Assembly (NCBI GenBank): GCA_024760905.1
Contig: CM045733.1
Location: 16,348,501 to 16,412,500, forward strand
From: Plotosus lineatus
Taxonomy: Eukaryota > Chordata > Actinopteri > Siluriformes > Plotosidae
Length of the DNA stretch: 64,000 bases
Direction: 5' to 3'
Shown here: piece after piece, positions 1 to 11,135 of the stretch
How positions within the stretch are numbered: position 1 is the first letter of the stretch
Layout: each line of letters starts with the position of its first letter
Position numbers and translations under genes: made by a program
Notes under the pieces: model-generated
Told to the model about the DNA's origin: nothing
Seen by the model: the letters and a program-made list of their open reading frames with translations, nothing else
Database searches by the model: none

Positions 1-88
1 GTATACTCTACCATCTCCCAGAGTTGGCTGAAATGGGCACCAGCCTTCCCGCAACCCTAATTAGGATTAATCAGAAAATTAATGGAAA
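1..88 (+). mobile_element. SINE 3' end (S1b/S2-type tail)
   Basis: The window opens inside a SINE tail. The text 'gagttggctgaaatgggcac' followed by 'cctaattaggattaa' and 'cagaaaattaatgg' is the common 3' end seen in about a dozen places in this window. The head lies off the left edge, so S1b and S2 cannot be told apart. Confidence 0.8.
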
Positions 89-129
89 GGTTTAGAAAAT
101 GAACTATGAAATGATTTGCTGTTAAAGAT

Positions 130-658
130 CTACATTTAGATTGGATCACTTTTGGTCAGACTGTCATTGCCCATATTAGCATTGAAGTCTACCTGGACAA
201 CAAGGGAGTCCCCAGGGGGAGTGCCCTCTAGCCACATTCCATGTGGACTCCAAAATGTAAGGGAACTATCATTTGATGCATAAGCACAAACAACAGTCAG
301 GACCCATCTCACATACCTGGAAGTGGTAGGAGAACCCAAAGATGTGGGCACTGAGATGGTGGGTAACAAGTTTGTCCACATCGGCTCACTGTCTCTTCCT
401 GTGGAAAGCTCTAGAATAAAACAAGGTCCAGCCCCTTTCAAGATAGGTGTGGTTTCAGAGCACAAACTATGTATTGAGGTGAGTCCAACTATATCTAGTC
501 AATATCTCTCAACCTCATGCACCAGTTCAGGCTGCTTCCCAGAGAGGTGAAATACCATGCCTTATGTGACGCTACCAGGAGCATAATGCGCTCAACAGCA
601 TAGCTTTTAGGATCATCAGGACATGCTCACCCCTCCACTACGATAAGGTGGCAATTCA
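130..658 (-). pseudogene. Rex3 LINE, inverted 5' segment (endonuclease domain fossil)
   Basis: On the minus strand this reads as the start of a non-LTR retrotransposon ORF. The frame from 465 to 136 contains VVCAYAS, then GDSLV and DFNANMGNDS, which correspond to the AP-endonuclease motifs of Rex3 (usual form VVCAYAP, GDS, LLGDFNAHVGND). Upstream (550-658) is the Rex3 leader ending near 'gataaggtggcaattcaa'. At about 659 the strand switches: the next bases 'aatgcaccctccag' belong to the Rex3 reverse-transcriptase half in the plus orientation. This is the layout expected of a 5'-inverted (twin-primed) LINE insertion. Stops and frameshifts make it non-functional. Confidence 0.8.
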
Positions 659-680
659 AATGAATGCACCCTCCAGCTTT

Positions 681-3494
681 CAAATTTACATTTACAGCAT
701 TTAGCAGATGCTCTTATCCAGAACAATTTCCAGAAGTGCTTTAAAGTCTCTATAAGTGAATACATTCTTATACTGGTTTGTTAAAACACAGACTAAGTAT
801 ACCATCAGTTAAACTCAGATGTTACGTATTGTGTAGGTTTTCCTTTTTTTGTGGTGTGTGTTTGTATACAGCATATTGCTTAAGTTAAATACTGCTTAAA
901 AAAGTACGTTTTCAACCATCCTTTGAAAATACCCAGTGTCTCAGCCATCCGCAAGTCCAGAGGAAGTTCATTCCACCATCTTAGGGCCAGAAAAGAGACG
1001 AGTCTAGATGCATTTTATCCCTTGTCCCTTGGTAGAGGGAGGGATCAGTCATGTTGTGCTAAAGGATCTGAGAGAACGTGGTGTAGTGTGAGGTGTGATA
1101 AGTCCTTTGAGGTAGGAAGGTGCGGCTCCATTTTGGCTTTATAGGCAAGTGTTGGTGTTTTGAATTGAATGTGAGCAGCCACACAAGGCCAGTGGAAAGA
1201 TCTTAGCAGTGGTGTGGATAAATTTGGGAAGGTTGAAAACAAGTCATGCAACTGCATACTGGATGATGTGCGGAGGTCGAAAAGCACTCAAAAGGTAGAC
1301 CTGCCAGGAGTGAGTTGCAGTAATCAAGTCTTGAGATGACAAGGGATTGAACAAGTATCTGAGTGGCCTTATAAGAAAGAAATGGACAAATCCTTTTAAT
1401 AATAAAGAGAAGAAATCGACATGATCAAGAAAGATTAGTGATATGAAAAGAGAAGGACAGGCACTTATCTTTGGTTACTTCAAGGCTTTGCGCAGTGCTT
1501 GAAGGAGAGATCACAGCATTGTTCAAGGAAATTGCAAGATCTTCATGTGGGGATGAGTCTGCTGATATGAACAGCAATTCTGTCTTGCTGGGATTAAGCT
1601 TCAGCTGGTGAGATGCACATCCATGAGGAGATACTTGCAAACGTCAATATCTGAAGGAGGAAAACAGAAAACAAGTTGAGTGTCATAGCAGTGGTATGAG
1701 AACCCATATGAGAATATGACATCACCAAGGAACTTAGTATAAAGAGAGAACAGAAGTGGACCAAGAACTAAGCCCTGGGGAACACCAGTGGAAACTCAGC
1801 ATGGAGACGATGTGGACACCCTCCATGTAACCTGAGAACTGATGACATCTTGGCTAATTCTGCAACATGTAGCTTCTTTGTAACAGCCAAGAGTGCAGTC
1901 TCTGTGGAATGTACTGCTTTGTAAGTAGATTGATTAGGGTCAAGTAAGTTAGTCTGCAAAAGGACATTTGGCTGTAAACAATGCATTGAAGAATTTTAGA
2001 AAGGAAATAAGTGATACCGGCCTGTAGTTGCTGATGTCTGGTGGATCCAAAGTTTCTTTAATATGGGTAAAACCCTTTCTCTTTTTAAATGCTGTTGGTA
2101 CCTGACCAGATGATATGGAATTATTGATGATAGTGGATGTAAATGGAAGAAGGTCTTGAGAAATGGTCTAGAGTATTGTGAAAAGAATTGGATCCAGTGA
2201 GCAGGTGGTAGGATTGCTTGATGAAATTACTTGCTGGATTTCTTCATTTGCGAGATTGGAAAGCAGTGCAAAAGAAGGGAAAGTGGAATCAACATTGTGT
2301 AGTGTAGGAGTTGAAATGGGAGTAAATTTTCTCATGGATTTGTTTAATTTTCCCATAAAAGAAGTCAGCAACATCTTCAGCGGTCAGGGAGGATGGGACA
2401 GGTGGAGCAGATGGATTGAGTAATGATGAAAGGATGTTGTGAAGTTTGCATGGGTCTTGTGCAGCAGTGTCCAACTTTATCTTGTAGAAGGCTGTCTCAG
2501 CAGAAGTCTCATCAGATATAATATAAGAGAGCATGGTATGAAACCAGATTTGATTCAAGTTGAGCTTTCCTCCACCATGGTAGGAAGCCAGATTTGATTC
2601 AAGTCGAGATTTCCTCCAGCATGGTAGGAAGCCAGATTTGATTCAAGTTGAGATTTCCTCCACTTTCTCTCAGCTGCTCTGAGTTGTCAATGATTGCTTG
2701 AGAGTACCTCTGAGAGCCAAGGAGCAGAACAAGAAGTCTTCTTGGCTTTTATAGATAAAGGGCAGAGGAGATCAACAGAAGTAGAGAGTAAAGAGAAGAA
2801 TGTGTCAGTGGTGAGTGTTAGGGAAGAAAAGGAGACTGTCTTAGGAAGATAAGATAGAGTACAGGAAGCAACAGATGAAGTAGATACAGTATGGAGGTTT
2901 TGTCGAGTGGGGAATAAAATTGTTCGAGCTACTGTTAGATAGAATAGGTATGCAGATAGTAAAGGAAACCAAGTGGAATTTATACCTGTGACTGGAGGGG
3001 ACTGACTGAAAACAAGATCCAAGAGATTCCCACCTTTGTGTGTGGGAGAGCAATTGTTAAAAGTGAAATAAAACGAGTAGAGGGAGAAGCCAAGAGGACT
3101 GGAACTTGTCAGAGGGGAGATTAAAGTCTCCCAGAAGAGTGAGAGGGGTGTTTTCAGTAGGGAAAATGCTGACGAATATGTCTATTTCTTCTAGAAAGTG
3201 TCGTAGGGGTCCAGGAGGGCGGTAGATTACAATTATGAGGAGGCGGACTGGAGAGCAGACTTTTACCTCATGAAACTCAAAGGAGGGGATATCTAGACGA
3301 GAGAGAGAAAGTGGTGTGAAGGACCAACTTTGAGACAGGAGTAGACCTGTACGACTACCTTTCCCAGTTGCTCGTGGAGTATGTGAAAAAGCATAAGCAG
3401 AGGAAAGAGTTGCTGGTGTGAGGAAATTCAGGTTTCAGTTACTGCAAGAAAGTCAAGAGAGTAGTGAGAAGAAATGGCAGAGATGGAACCAGCC

Positions 3495-3529
<35 letters not shown>

Positions 3530-4002
3530 AGCAGATTGGCAGTTCCAGAATCTTCTAGTCACCTTCGTCTGAGACAGCAACAGCAGTGGAGGGTAGGTAA
3601 GGTTGTTGAGACTGTCTTCTGGCTTGTTGTTATGATCACATGTATTTCCGATGAACGTATGACCACATGAGTTTTTGGATGGTCTAAGAGAATTGAGAAC
3701 AGTAATGGGTTTAACGCACATGACTGCAATCTGGATTATATTCGAGAACATAGGCTTGATAGTTCTACTTCTAAAAAGCCAAGAAAATTATTGAATTACC
3801 ACTATTCAAAGGTTACAACAAATGTGACGTTTGTAGGGGGAGATACCTTCAATATGGTTTCTGGGTCCCACCTCAAGTCACACCTTATGGAAGCCTGAAA
3901 CTACTGTTTGTTAAGCACTACAGAACCGGCTAAGAATCCGATACCTAAAAATAATAGTGACAACAACCAAGTCCAACTGAAGCAAATAGACATTAATACA
4001 AA
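681..4002 (-). pseudogene. L2-clade LINE, near full length but decayed
   Basis: Read on the minus strand from about 3750 to 682. The 5' coding part gives FWNCQSAV (3530-3550), then an AP-endonuclease region with VIYRPPGPL and LLGDFNLPSD (about 3240-3120) and DLVFSQSPPVTG (3022-2985). Next come reverse-transcriptase blocks: SLLNPSAPPVPSSLTAED, SNPTTCSLDPI, STYKAVHSTETALLAV and [14 protein letters not shown] (1600 region), then TPLLRSFHW and WWNELPLDLR (980-940). The 3' end at 681-715 is the L2 tail, reading gataagagcatctgctaaat then tgtaaatgtaaat. All blocks are broken by stops and frameshifts. A T-run at 3499-3526 interrupts the 5' part. The region 3750-4002 is unrecognised and is assigned to the L2 5' end only because Rex3 resumes at about 4003. 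The element sits inside Rex3: text up to 675 (ccctccag) continues at about 4003 (ttgaatgaggtcctacc). Confidence 0.85.
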
Positions 4003-4790
4003 AGTTGAATGAGGTCCTACCTCAAGTGAAGGATTTCAAGTATCTCGGGGTCTTCTTAATAAGTGAGGGAAGGGTGGGAGATTGACAGGCAGATCGGTGC
4101 AGCCTCTGCTGTAAAGCAGAGCTTGTACTGGTCTGTCGTGGTGAAGAAAGAGCTGAGACGAAAGACAAAGCTCTCAATTTACCAGTTGAACTATGCTCCA
4201 ACCCTCACCTATGGTCATCTTCTTCTTTTCCTTTCGGCGTTTCCCTTCAGGGGTCGCCACAGCGAATCATCTGCCTCCATCTCACCCTATCCTTTGCATC
4301 TTCTTCTCTTACACCAACGACCTTCATGTCCTCCTTCACCACATCCATGAATCATGAGATCATGAGATTTGAATAGTGATTGAAAGAACAGGATCTTGAA
4401 TACAAGTGGCTGGAATGAGCTTCCTTCGCAGGGCAGGGGTTTCTGCTTAGCAATATGGTGAAAAATGTGGTCATCTGGGAGGCGCTCCAAGTAGAACCAC
4501 TGCTCCTCCATACTGAGAGGAGCCAGTGGAAGTGGCCTGGCATTTGATTAGAATGTCACCCTGGTATGGTGTGTCGGGCATGTCCAGCCGGAAAGAGGGC
4601 CAACCCATAGGTCACCTCAGAACATGCTGGAGGGACTATGTCTCTTGGCTGGTTTGGGAATACATACCTCTATGCCCCTTTGAAAGAGCTGGAGAAAGTA
4701 GCTTGGGAGAGGGCTATCTGGTCCTCACTGCCTAGGCTACTCCCCCCCGTGACCTGACCCCGGATGAAATGGAAGAAGATGAAGAAGGAT
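4003..4790 (+). pseudogene. Rex3 LINE, C-terminal part of the reverse transcriptase ORF and 3' end
   Basis: Plus-strand fragments read VLPQVKDFKYLGVF, then IDRQIGAASAV, SLYWSVVVKKELRRKTKLSI and APTLTYGH (4063-4218), which is the Rex3 region after the FADD motif. After a foreign insert (4219-4355) it resumes as DLEYKWLE, VEPLLLHTERSQW, HLRTCWRDYVSWL and ELEKVAWERAIW, and ends with the Rex3 3' end 'gacctgaccccggatgaaat' plus a gaagaa/gatg-type tail. It contains frameshifts and stops. It is the 3' half of the same copy whose 5' half is inverted at 130-658. Confidence 0.85.
4219..4355 (-). mobile_element. RTE-clade LINE, 3'-terminal fragment inserted in Rex3
   Basis: The text 'cttcttcttttcctttcggc' followed by 'cttcaggggtcgccacagcg' is the reverse complement of the RTE 3' end seen intact at 21690-21768 and 34620-34689. 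Only about 140 bp were inserted, so it is severely 5'-truncated. It splits the Rex3 frame right after the conserved residues TLTYGH. Confidence 0.85.
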
Positions 4791-5073
4791 TAATTTTGGA
4801 TTTTTGTGAAACAAAACGCAGCAAGACAATCAATGACCATAAGAAAAGCACTCCAAATTGTTTGAAGAAGTAAAGCTGGGAATGATTTTTTGCTAGCCCA
4901 GACAGTAGATTACTGTAGTCTATCACAAGCAGTTGTTTAATCATGTCTTATGCAGGTGTCCTATGTCTTTCATGGAAGTAAACAATTGGAAAGACAAAGA
5001 ATTGGATATACATAAGATTGGGAATGATCACATTTTATTTGCACATGGTAACAGAATATTTGTGTGCATTTGA

Positions 5074-5112
5074 ATGTGTGTGTGTGTGTGTGAGCAAGAG
5101 AGTGAGAGAGAG

Positions 5113-5170
<58 letters not shown>
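5074..5170 (+). repeat. (TG)n(AG)n compound microsatellite
   Basis: Ten or so TG units run into about 35 AG units with two interruptions. The apparent ORFs over this stretch (RERERE) are a by-product of the dinucleotide repeat. Confidence 0.97.
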
Positions 5171-5172
<2 letters not shown>

Positions 5173-5934
5173 TCGCAAAGATCCATTCAAGACTCATGTA
5201 ATTTTAATACTATCCACCCACATTTGCCAGCTGTAAAGCTCCTGTTACAATTCGCGTACAAAGCAGGAAGCAGGGATCCTTTACTTACGTTACTTAATCT
5301 TTTAGGTGCATCTGAAGGAAACATCCTGTGCTACACTACTGACACTATCCACCTTCAAGCTGAAACGTTGGTCTTGTCTTATTGGCAAAGTATTTCAAGC
5401 ACACATGAAGCTTGTATTGCATAACAAAGAGTGCTATCAGTAAATCTAATTCCCAGAGAACAGCGTGGGCTGGGAAAGTGGTGATAAATATTGTTATTTC
5501 ACAAGGCCAGAAGCCAGTGAACAGCCATCAATGTTTCATGACACATAGTTGTTTTGAGGTTTCTTTCGTCCTTCCTAACAGTTTGAGACATGCTGTAGAT
5601 TAAACCTCAAAGCCAAGCTTGTAATTGTGTATGCTGAGGTGTGGTGTTGCTCGGAGAGAAAATATTGGACGAGGATTGAGTGGGACATTGAATGCAGTAA
5701 ATAGTAATGCGCAGGTGTACCTGTGGAACTCTGTGATGTGCATGTGAAAAAATGGACAGCTTGCTTTTTTAATTAAAGGAGAAAGTTGGGAAGATAAGAA
5801 AGATGCACATAGAAGTGAAATGAAACCAGAAAAGCTTTCTGAGCTCTTTAAAATCAGAATCATTTATTAATCCCTGAGTCTGAACACAGTTGCTTCATAT
5901 AAAGTAAGAATGAGATAGTCACGATAAAGAAAAA

Positions 5935-5935
<1 letters not shown>
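5171..5935. other. Sequence with no recognised gene or repeat
   Basis: Moderately AT-rich single-copy-looking DNA. No reading frame longer than 90 codons and no family motif was recognised on either strand. Confidence 0.5.
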
Positions 5936-6031
<96 letters not shown>

Positions 6032-6042
6032 TAGATATATAT

Positions 6043-6083
<41 letters not shown>

Positions 6084-6090
6084 ATTAGTA
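5936..6090. repeat. Compound microsatellite (CA)n(TA)n(GATA)n(TG)n
   Basis: About 26 CA units, then TA units, about seven GATA units at 6003-6030, and a TG tract at 6049-6079. It abuts the left end of a T2 element. Confidence 0.97.
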
Positions 6091-6301
6091 TATACAGTGG
6101 TACCTCACTTTACGAAAGTCTCACCAAACGAAAAATTCAGGTTACAAAATGCACTTTCCTAAAATTTTTGTCTCTGGATACGAAGCAAGTTCACATTACG
6201 AAAGCGCCATCTTAAAAATTCAAACGCGCCATTCAAACATTAAAACGAGCCATTCAAACATTCAAACAATGCACGAGCTGCTCTCCCATCAATGACGTTT
6301 A

Positions 6302-6506
6302 AACATCCCGGCCCGCTGGCCTCCTATTGGCTAGGAGGGATGACGTAGCTACCTACCATTGCCTATCTCTCAACATCCTGCCCCGCTGGCCTCCCATTGA
6401 TTAGGAGGGATGACGCAGCTCCCTCTTATTGACAATCTCCCAACATCCCGCCCCGCTCACCTCACATCGGCTAGGAGGGATGACACAGCTACCTCCCATT
6501 GGCTAT
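6302..6506. repeat. 70-bp tandem repeat with inverted CCAAT boxes inside T2
   Basis: Three units start at 6302, 6372 and 6442 with 'aacatcc'. Each has a GC-rich block followed by an attggct-like word (ctattggctagg, ccattgattagg, acatcggctagg) and a second ATTG word some 35 bp later. ATTGG on this strand is the reverse of CCAAT, the NF-Y target. Promoter function is inferred, not shown. Confidence 0.8.
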
Positions 6507-6655
6507 TATGGAGCTGCATCTACCATAATGCTTTTCGTGTAAAGGACAGAGTTACTGTTGTTTCATGCTTTATTTCTTGACTGATTTTAACCTTCCATAA
6601 ATATTTGCAAGATTATAACTCTGCTAAGAAGTCATGGTCAACACACGCACGAACG

Positions 6656-6721
6656 CACACACACACACAGACACACACAGACAGACACAGACACACACAC
6701 ACACACACAGACACAGACACA

Positions 6722-6768
<47 letters not shown>

Positions 6769-6769
6769 A

Positions 6770-6831
<62 letters not shown>

Positions 6832-6838
6832 TGCACGC
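6656..6838. repeat. (CA)n microsatellite inside T2
   Basis: About 180 bp of CA units with scattered G interruptions (cagaca). It lies within the transposon at the same internal place as the CA tract of the T3 copy at 56690. Confidence 0.97.
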
Positions 6839-7116
6839 ATGCGTGCGCGCGCGATTTCCAGTGTGAGTGAGAAGAAGAAATGGGCTCAAGTGATATCGCA
6901 AAGGAATATGGCCAAACCCGTCCACCATTGGTACGTTATTGAAGCAGAAGGTCTTAAAAGGTATACTTTTATAATTTTTAAAGGGTTTAGGGGTAGTACT
7001 GGGAGCCTTGGAACAAATCACACGTTTTACATGTAAAATGTGGTTCAATTTACAAAAAATCCAGGTTAAGAAAAAGGCTCTGGAATGGATTAATTTCGTA
7101 AGGTGAGGTACGACTG

Positions 7117-7160
<44 letters not shown>

Positions 7161-7180
7161 CTATAGAATAATTCTTCTAT

Positions 7181-7345
7181 AATCACCTGAAGAGAGAGGA
7201 TGGTTTCACCACCCCTCGAAACAGATCTGTAGTGATAAATGGAGTTTCAATAGAAAGTCTTTGTCCTGTCCTTTTATTTTTATTGTTATTTGCTCTACCA
7301 AAAAGTATTGAGCACTCTCCTACGGAAGGATCTACTCAGAAAATC
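7181..7345 (+). mobile_element. 165-bp hammerhead-bearing repeat unit, copy 1 (possible Penelope-like element end)
   Basis: This block is identical, base for base, to 57258-57422. On both sides it is flanked by TA/TG microsatellite sequence. The first third folds as a hammerhead ribozyme (separate entry). The rest is T-rich, for example ccttttatttttattgttat, and encodes nothing recognisable. Hammerhead motifs with a very short palindromic stem III are known from Penelope-like elements, which often lie in AT-rich repeats. Assigning this unit to that group is inference. Confidence 0.65.
7182..7236 (+). ncRNA. Type I hammerhead ribozyme motif, copy 1
   Basis: All core elements are in order. Stem I is ATCAC (7182-7186) pairing with GTGAT (7232-7236). 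The first core strand is CTGAAGA (7187-7193), matching the CUGANGA consensus. Stem II is 7194-7217: GAG with CTC, one A-C mismatch, GG with CC, a bulged A, then TGGT with ACCA closing a TTC loop. The second core strand is GAA (7218-7220). Stem III is the palindrome ACAGATCTGT (7221-7230), supplying the A15.1-U16.1 pair. H17 is the A at 7231, so cleavage is expected after GUA. The 2-nt stem III loop suggests action as a dimer, as reported for Penelope-like element ribozymes. Confidence 0.78.
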
Positions 7346-7377
7346 ATATATATATAAAATGTGTGTGTATATATGTA

Positions 7378-7528
7378 CAGTCTGCCCCCTATTTACAAAA
7401 TCCCCTTGGTACGAAAATTCCGGGTTACGAAAAACATTTTCCTAAGTTTTTGTTCCCGGGATACGAAAACAACCTTCTCTTACGAAATGTGCCATTCAAA
7501 ATTCAAATGCGCCAATCAAATTTCATGA
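7378..7528. mobile_element. T3 Tigger-like element, left end only
   Basis: Starts 'cagtctgccccctatttaca' after TA and continues with the T3-specific 'aaaaacattttcctaag' and 'gccattcaaaattcaaatgc' phrases found at 42132 and 56224. It stops abruptly where LINE sequence begins near 7529. Confidence 0.8.
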
Positions 7529-8660
7529 ATGAATGACTTCCTTGATCATTGTTACATTAAGCTGCAGATGATTCTGCTCACATATCTGATGAAGGAATCC
7601 ACCATAGCCTGATATTCCGTCTCCTCACCTCCCTTGATATATCTGACTATAGCAGGGTCACCAGAAAACTTCTGAAGGTGACATGTCTCTGTGCAGTATC
7701 TGAAGTCAGTTGTGTAGAGGGTGAAGAAAAAAGGGGAGAGGATGGTCCATTGTGGTGCTCCGGTGTTGTTGACCACCGTGTCTGACATGCTGCAGGTGAA
7801 CATACAATGGTCTTCTGATCAGGCAGTCGACAATCCAGGACACAAGACATCCAGGACACAGCTGCATTGCTGTCAGCTTCTCACCCAGGAGGGTCTGTCT
7901 GATGGAGCTGAATGCACAGGAAAAATGAAAAAGCTTGACCCTTACAGTGCTCGCTAACTGGTCCTCACAAACATGTTTAAGTAGGTAGATGATAGTGTCC
8001 TCAACTCAGAGACGAGGCTGGTAGGCGAACTGAAGGGTTTCATATGTTGTCTAGCCATGGGTTGGTGTTGATCTAGCATGAGTCTCTCTAGGGTGGTAAT
8101 GACATGTGAAGTCAGTGCCACTGGTCTGTAATCTTCTGGTCTACATGGGGTCATTGGTACACGAATGAGGCATGACGTCTTCCAATGTACTGGAACCCTC
8201 CGTGATCTCAGGTTTGTGAAAATTTAGCGTAAGATTCCACAAAGCTGGGCGGCATATGTTATAAGGACCCCGTCAGGTCCACCTTGTAATGCTGCCTTGT
8301 CTGAGTGGAGCCTTCTCAGCTGTCTCACGACTTTTGTCAATTACAGGTGAAGTTAACAGGTGGGAGATGGGTGTCAGTTCTATCACAGAAGGCAGAAGTG
8401 CAGTAAGGAGAGAGAGGGAGAAAGGGTGGTGTGGCAGGGGGTTTCTTTCTTGCTCCTGATTAGTTGTATTCTGCTTATTGGCCCTGTCCTCACCACCCTC
8501 AGCTCCTCTGCTAATGGATGGCTTGTAACCAGTGATGGTCTACTTACCACTTCAAACTTGTCATATTGTTATACTGGAGTTTCCACTCCAGCTTTATCCT
8601 GTAATTGTCCGTAGTCTCTCTGATCTTGATCTCAAATGTCACTGACTGTACATCTGTCTC
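7529..8660 (-). pseudogene. Rex1/CR1-like LINE reverse transcriptase fossil
   Basis: Minus-strand frames give, in order, KAALQGGPDGV (about 8290), RVPVHWKTSCLI, EDYRPVALTSHVITTLERLM (8130 region), then DTVVNNTGAPQWTILSPF (7780 region), YTTDFRY, CHLQKFSGDPAIV and LQLNVT (7560). These match reverse-transcriptase blocks 2-5 of a jockey-group fish LINE. The FADD box reads FSGD, so the catalytic aspartates are damaged. Several stops and frameshifts are present and the 3' end is missing. The 8400-8660 part is assigned only by continuity. Confidence 0.75.
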
Positions 8661-8821
8661 CCTCCTGTTGGCACCTTTAGGCTGATAACCGTGAAAGTCA
8701 TCACTGAACCGTGGAACCTTTTTCTCAAAGGCAAAATATTTGGTTCTCCTTGTCTATATTATAATGAGTTATGAATGTGTTAATTATCAGAATGTAAGGT
8801 GTTCAAGACATTACACTACTA

Positions 8822-9603
8822 CAGTAAAACCTCCGCTGACGAACGCTTAAGCTCACGAACTTTTCGCCTCAAGAACATTAAATTTGCGAGCATATAGTCT
8901 CTGCTGACGAACTAGTTTTTGGCGGACGAACCAAACCATGCGGTCGAACAGCGCCACGGTGGCGGCTACGAGAAGCTGACGCACGCTCACGGAGTCAGAG
9001 TTCGTCACCCCCTTTCTTTGAGTGCGGAAGTGGTTTGTGTTTGATAGACATTTTGGACCATATTGAGTGTACTTTTGCTATTATGGGACCGAAAAAGACC
9101 CCACCACAGGCGGAGATCATTGAAAACCACGAACGAGGTGTGCGTTTGTGTGACTCAGCGTCACAGTACCAGTACGCTAAGTCTACCACCATCCTTAAGA
9201 ACAAGGAAGCTATTAAGGGTGCGTGTGTGGCTAAGGGTGTTTCCAAACAGTAGGCGTTTCCAAACTCTCTTCCAAACAGTAAGTCCCTCCCTCCCTCCTC
9301 CTCCCACTCCATTCCATCAAGCCATCAACTACCATCACAAAGGTAAATAAAACCACTTTATTATACAGTACAGTTTATTTATTTAATTACAATACAATAG
9401 CACATTTATTATACATAAAATAAGGTATATTTTTGTGTAGTTTTAAGGCTTATTTAGTAGAAAATTATGTTTTATGGGGACCTGGGAACGGATTATTCTC
9501 ATTTTAATGGTTTCTCATGGGAAATAAATGTTCGGAAGACGAACTTTTCGCCTTACACACACTTTCTGGGAACCAATTATGTTCGTGAGCAGAGGTATCA
9601 CTG
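8822..9603 (+). mobile_element. T1 Tigger-like element, copy A
   Basis: The left end 'cagtaaaacctccgctgacg' and the reverse complement of the right end 'cagtgatacctctgctcacg' form the terminal inverted repeat, flanked by TA at 8820-8821 and 9604-9605. The interior carries a short ORF resembling a transposase N-terminus, and an AT-rich 3' half (atacattaaa-like). It is about 780 bp, so non-autonomous. It lies opposite in orientation to copies B, C and D. Confidence 0.88.
9083..9253 (+). pseudogene. Tigger/CENP-B-type helix-turn-helix fragment (T1 copy A)
   Basis: The frame starts MGPKKTPPQAEII and continues ERGVRLCDSASQYQYAKST, ILKNKEAIKG and VAKGVSKQ before a stop. The pattern of charged leader, then a helix-turn-helix with an AKST recognition segment and ILKNKE, is typical of the N-terminal CENP-B/Tigger DNA-binding domain (usual form 'STIxxIxKNKxKI'). 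This copy has lost three residues (IAP) after KST that copies B-D retain. The catalytic DDE domain is absent. Confidence 0.7.
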
Positions 9604-9605
9604 TA

Positions 9606-10204
9606 CGTTATTGCGTATTATCGTGAGATAAAAGGCAAGAACACTCCAAGCAAGAACAGCAAGAGGTAAAAAAAAAAAAAGTAGAACCCAGCTATGGGAG
9701 CTTCACCCCTTTTAATGATAGAGATGAACTTGAACAAGTCTGAAGAGAAATGGATGTCAAGTGAAGATTTTTTTAGCTTTGAGCATTGACATAAAGTTTG
9801 GTATGAAATAAATCATACAAGTTTAGTGTGATTGATTGTTGATATGCTGTGGTCTGAAATGAAACATTACATCACACTGGTTCATTAATTTTACAGTAGA
9901 TTTTTTTAACGTATTCATAGCCAATTTCAAATAAAAATTCCATTTCCTTTGTACTGATGTGGATGTCAATAACTGCCAATCAGTTCTACAACGCCAGGCT
10001 AATTTATTTAGTGACAACCACAAAACTCAATAAAGGGCAAAGCTTAGATATCTCAAAACCACAAAAAGGCAAATAAATTGGTGAAAAGGATCCTGAAGAT
10101 ATAAAGCAGCAAGACATTAAATTAATGCAGCACAGCACCCCAGCTACTATAACTACACAGTAACTATCCGACTCCTCCTGGTGACATGTCTTCTGTCGTA
10201 ACTA
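9606..10204. other. No recognised gene or repeat
   Basis: AT-rich sequence with only short frames. An A-tract at 9669-9680 is the only simple feature. Confidence 0.5.
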
Positions 10205-10217
10205 AATATCTAGTCTG

Positions 10218-10556
10218 TTCAGTTCGTTTTCTGTAGCCGCTTAATCCTAATTAAGATCGCTGGGAGGCTGGCACCCATCCCAGCCAACTCTGGGCGAGGG
10301 CAGCATACACCCTGGACAACTCACCAGGCCATCGCAGGGCGTAAAACACGCCGATGGCAATGTAGCTACTCTTGTCGAAAGTCAGCAATGGTTCTTTTAC
10401 AGCCTGTCACCACAGACAGTGAGAGACATAGCCGGCCTTTGATATCCCAGTTAGCTGCACTGGGGAGACAGTGACAACCTGTGGAGAGTGGGACTCGAAC
10501 CCTCAACCTTAGGATCAGCGATCCAGCACCTTTTACCACCAGGCTACCACTGCCCT
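10218..10556 (-). mobile_element. S1b tRNA-derived SINE with target-site duplication
   Basis: A complete 339-bp copy. The 13-bp duplication 'aatatctagtctg' lies at 10205-10217 and 10557-10569. On the minus strand it begins with the tRNA-like head: an A box within ggtggtagcctggtggtaa and a B box 'ggttcgagtc'. The body ends with the tail 'aattaggattaagcgg' (here with point changes) and a short cagaaaacgaactgaa end. The head is pol III promoter-like and resembles a tRNA but has a decayed acceptor stem, so this is not a tRNA gene. Confidence 0.9.
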
Positions 10557-10569
10557 AATATCTAGTCTG

Positions 10570-10880
10570 ATTTCTCCTAATTTAAGTCATTTAAGGTTTT
10601 AAAAAAAAATGTCTGTTTTAAATTAAAATAAATAAAATTCATATAACAATATAGTAACAAGTCTTTTTATATGTAAATGAACATAACCTCAGGAGTTTTT
10701 GAAGGATGGATTTTTTTCTGTACTGTTGTCTGTGCATTACACATGTATTTCCAGAAAGCATTATTGCCCATTGTGTTCTTTGTTGTATTCAAAAGTCAGA
10801 AATGCTAAAAAAAAAAAAGAAGCAATTTTGGTAGAAATTCTGGCATTGTATGGAAATAACATAATTAACTAAATTACTTA
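10570..10880. other. No recognised gene or repeat
   Basis: AT-rich, with an A-run at 10809-10820. Nothing else recognised. Confidence 0.45.
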
Positions 10881-10884
10881 TTCC

Positions 10885-11135
10885 TACTAGGGGTGGGTGG
10901 TCTCAACTGGGCAAAGGTGTGTGGGGGGTACACCATGGATAGTTTGGCAGTCCATCACAATTAACCTAATGTGCATTATTTGGAGTGAGGGAGAAAACCA
11001 GAAAGTACCTGAAAGAAACTCACACAAACACGGGGAGAGCTTTCAATCTCCTCAATACAACACCCACGCCAAGCCCATGATGCAAAACCAGAAACCTTTT
11101 GCTGTGTGGGCATGCTAACCACTGTGCCAACCCTG
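10885..11135 (-). mobile_element. S2 SINE fragment
   Basis: Minus-strand phrases 'cctaatgtgcatt', 'gggagaaaaccag' and 'acaaacacggggagag' are the reverse of the S2 body (cccgtgtttgtgtgagtttc, then ggttttctccc). The head and tail are eroded. Confidence 0.7.

Larger units (their letters stand above)
6095..7116. mobile_element. T2 Tigger-like DNA element
   Basis: The left end 'cagtggtacctcactttacg' and the reverse complement of the right end 'cagtcgtacctcaccttacg' form a terminal inverted repeat, and TA lies at each edge (6093-6094 and 7117-7118). These are Tigger/pogo-like ends. The interior holds three 70-bp tandem units (6302-6506) rich in inverted CCAAT boxes, and a long CA tract (6656-6838) that starts right after 'aagtcatggtcaacacacg'. 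No transposase frame survives here, but the shorter copy at 53746-54357 keeps one. The long apparent ORFs are CA-repeat translations. Confidence 0.85.

Noticed and set aside
6605..7186. Long overlapping frames on both strands (up to 182 codons) reading CVCV or HTHT
   Set aside because: They are translations of the CA/TG microsatellite inside T2.
8822..8960. Further hammerhead motif in T1 (words such as ctgacga)
   Set aside because: The CUGANGA-like word is present, but no GAAA follows at the right place and no stem I pairing was found.
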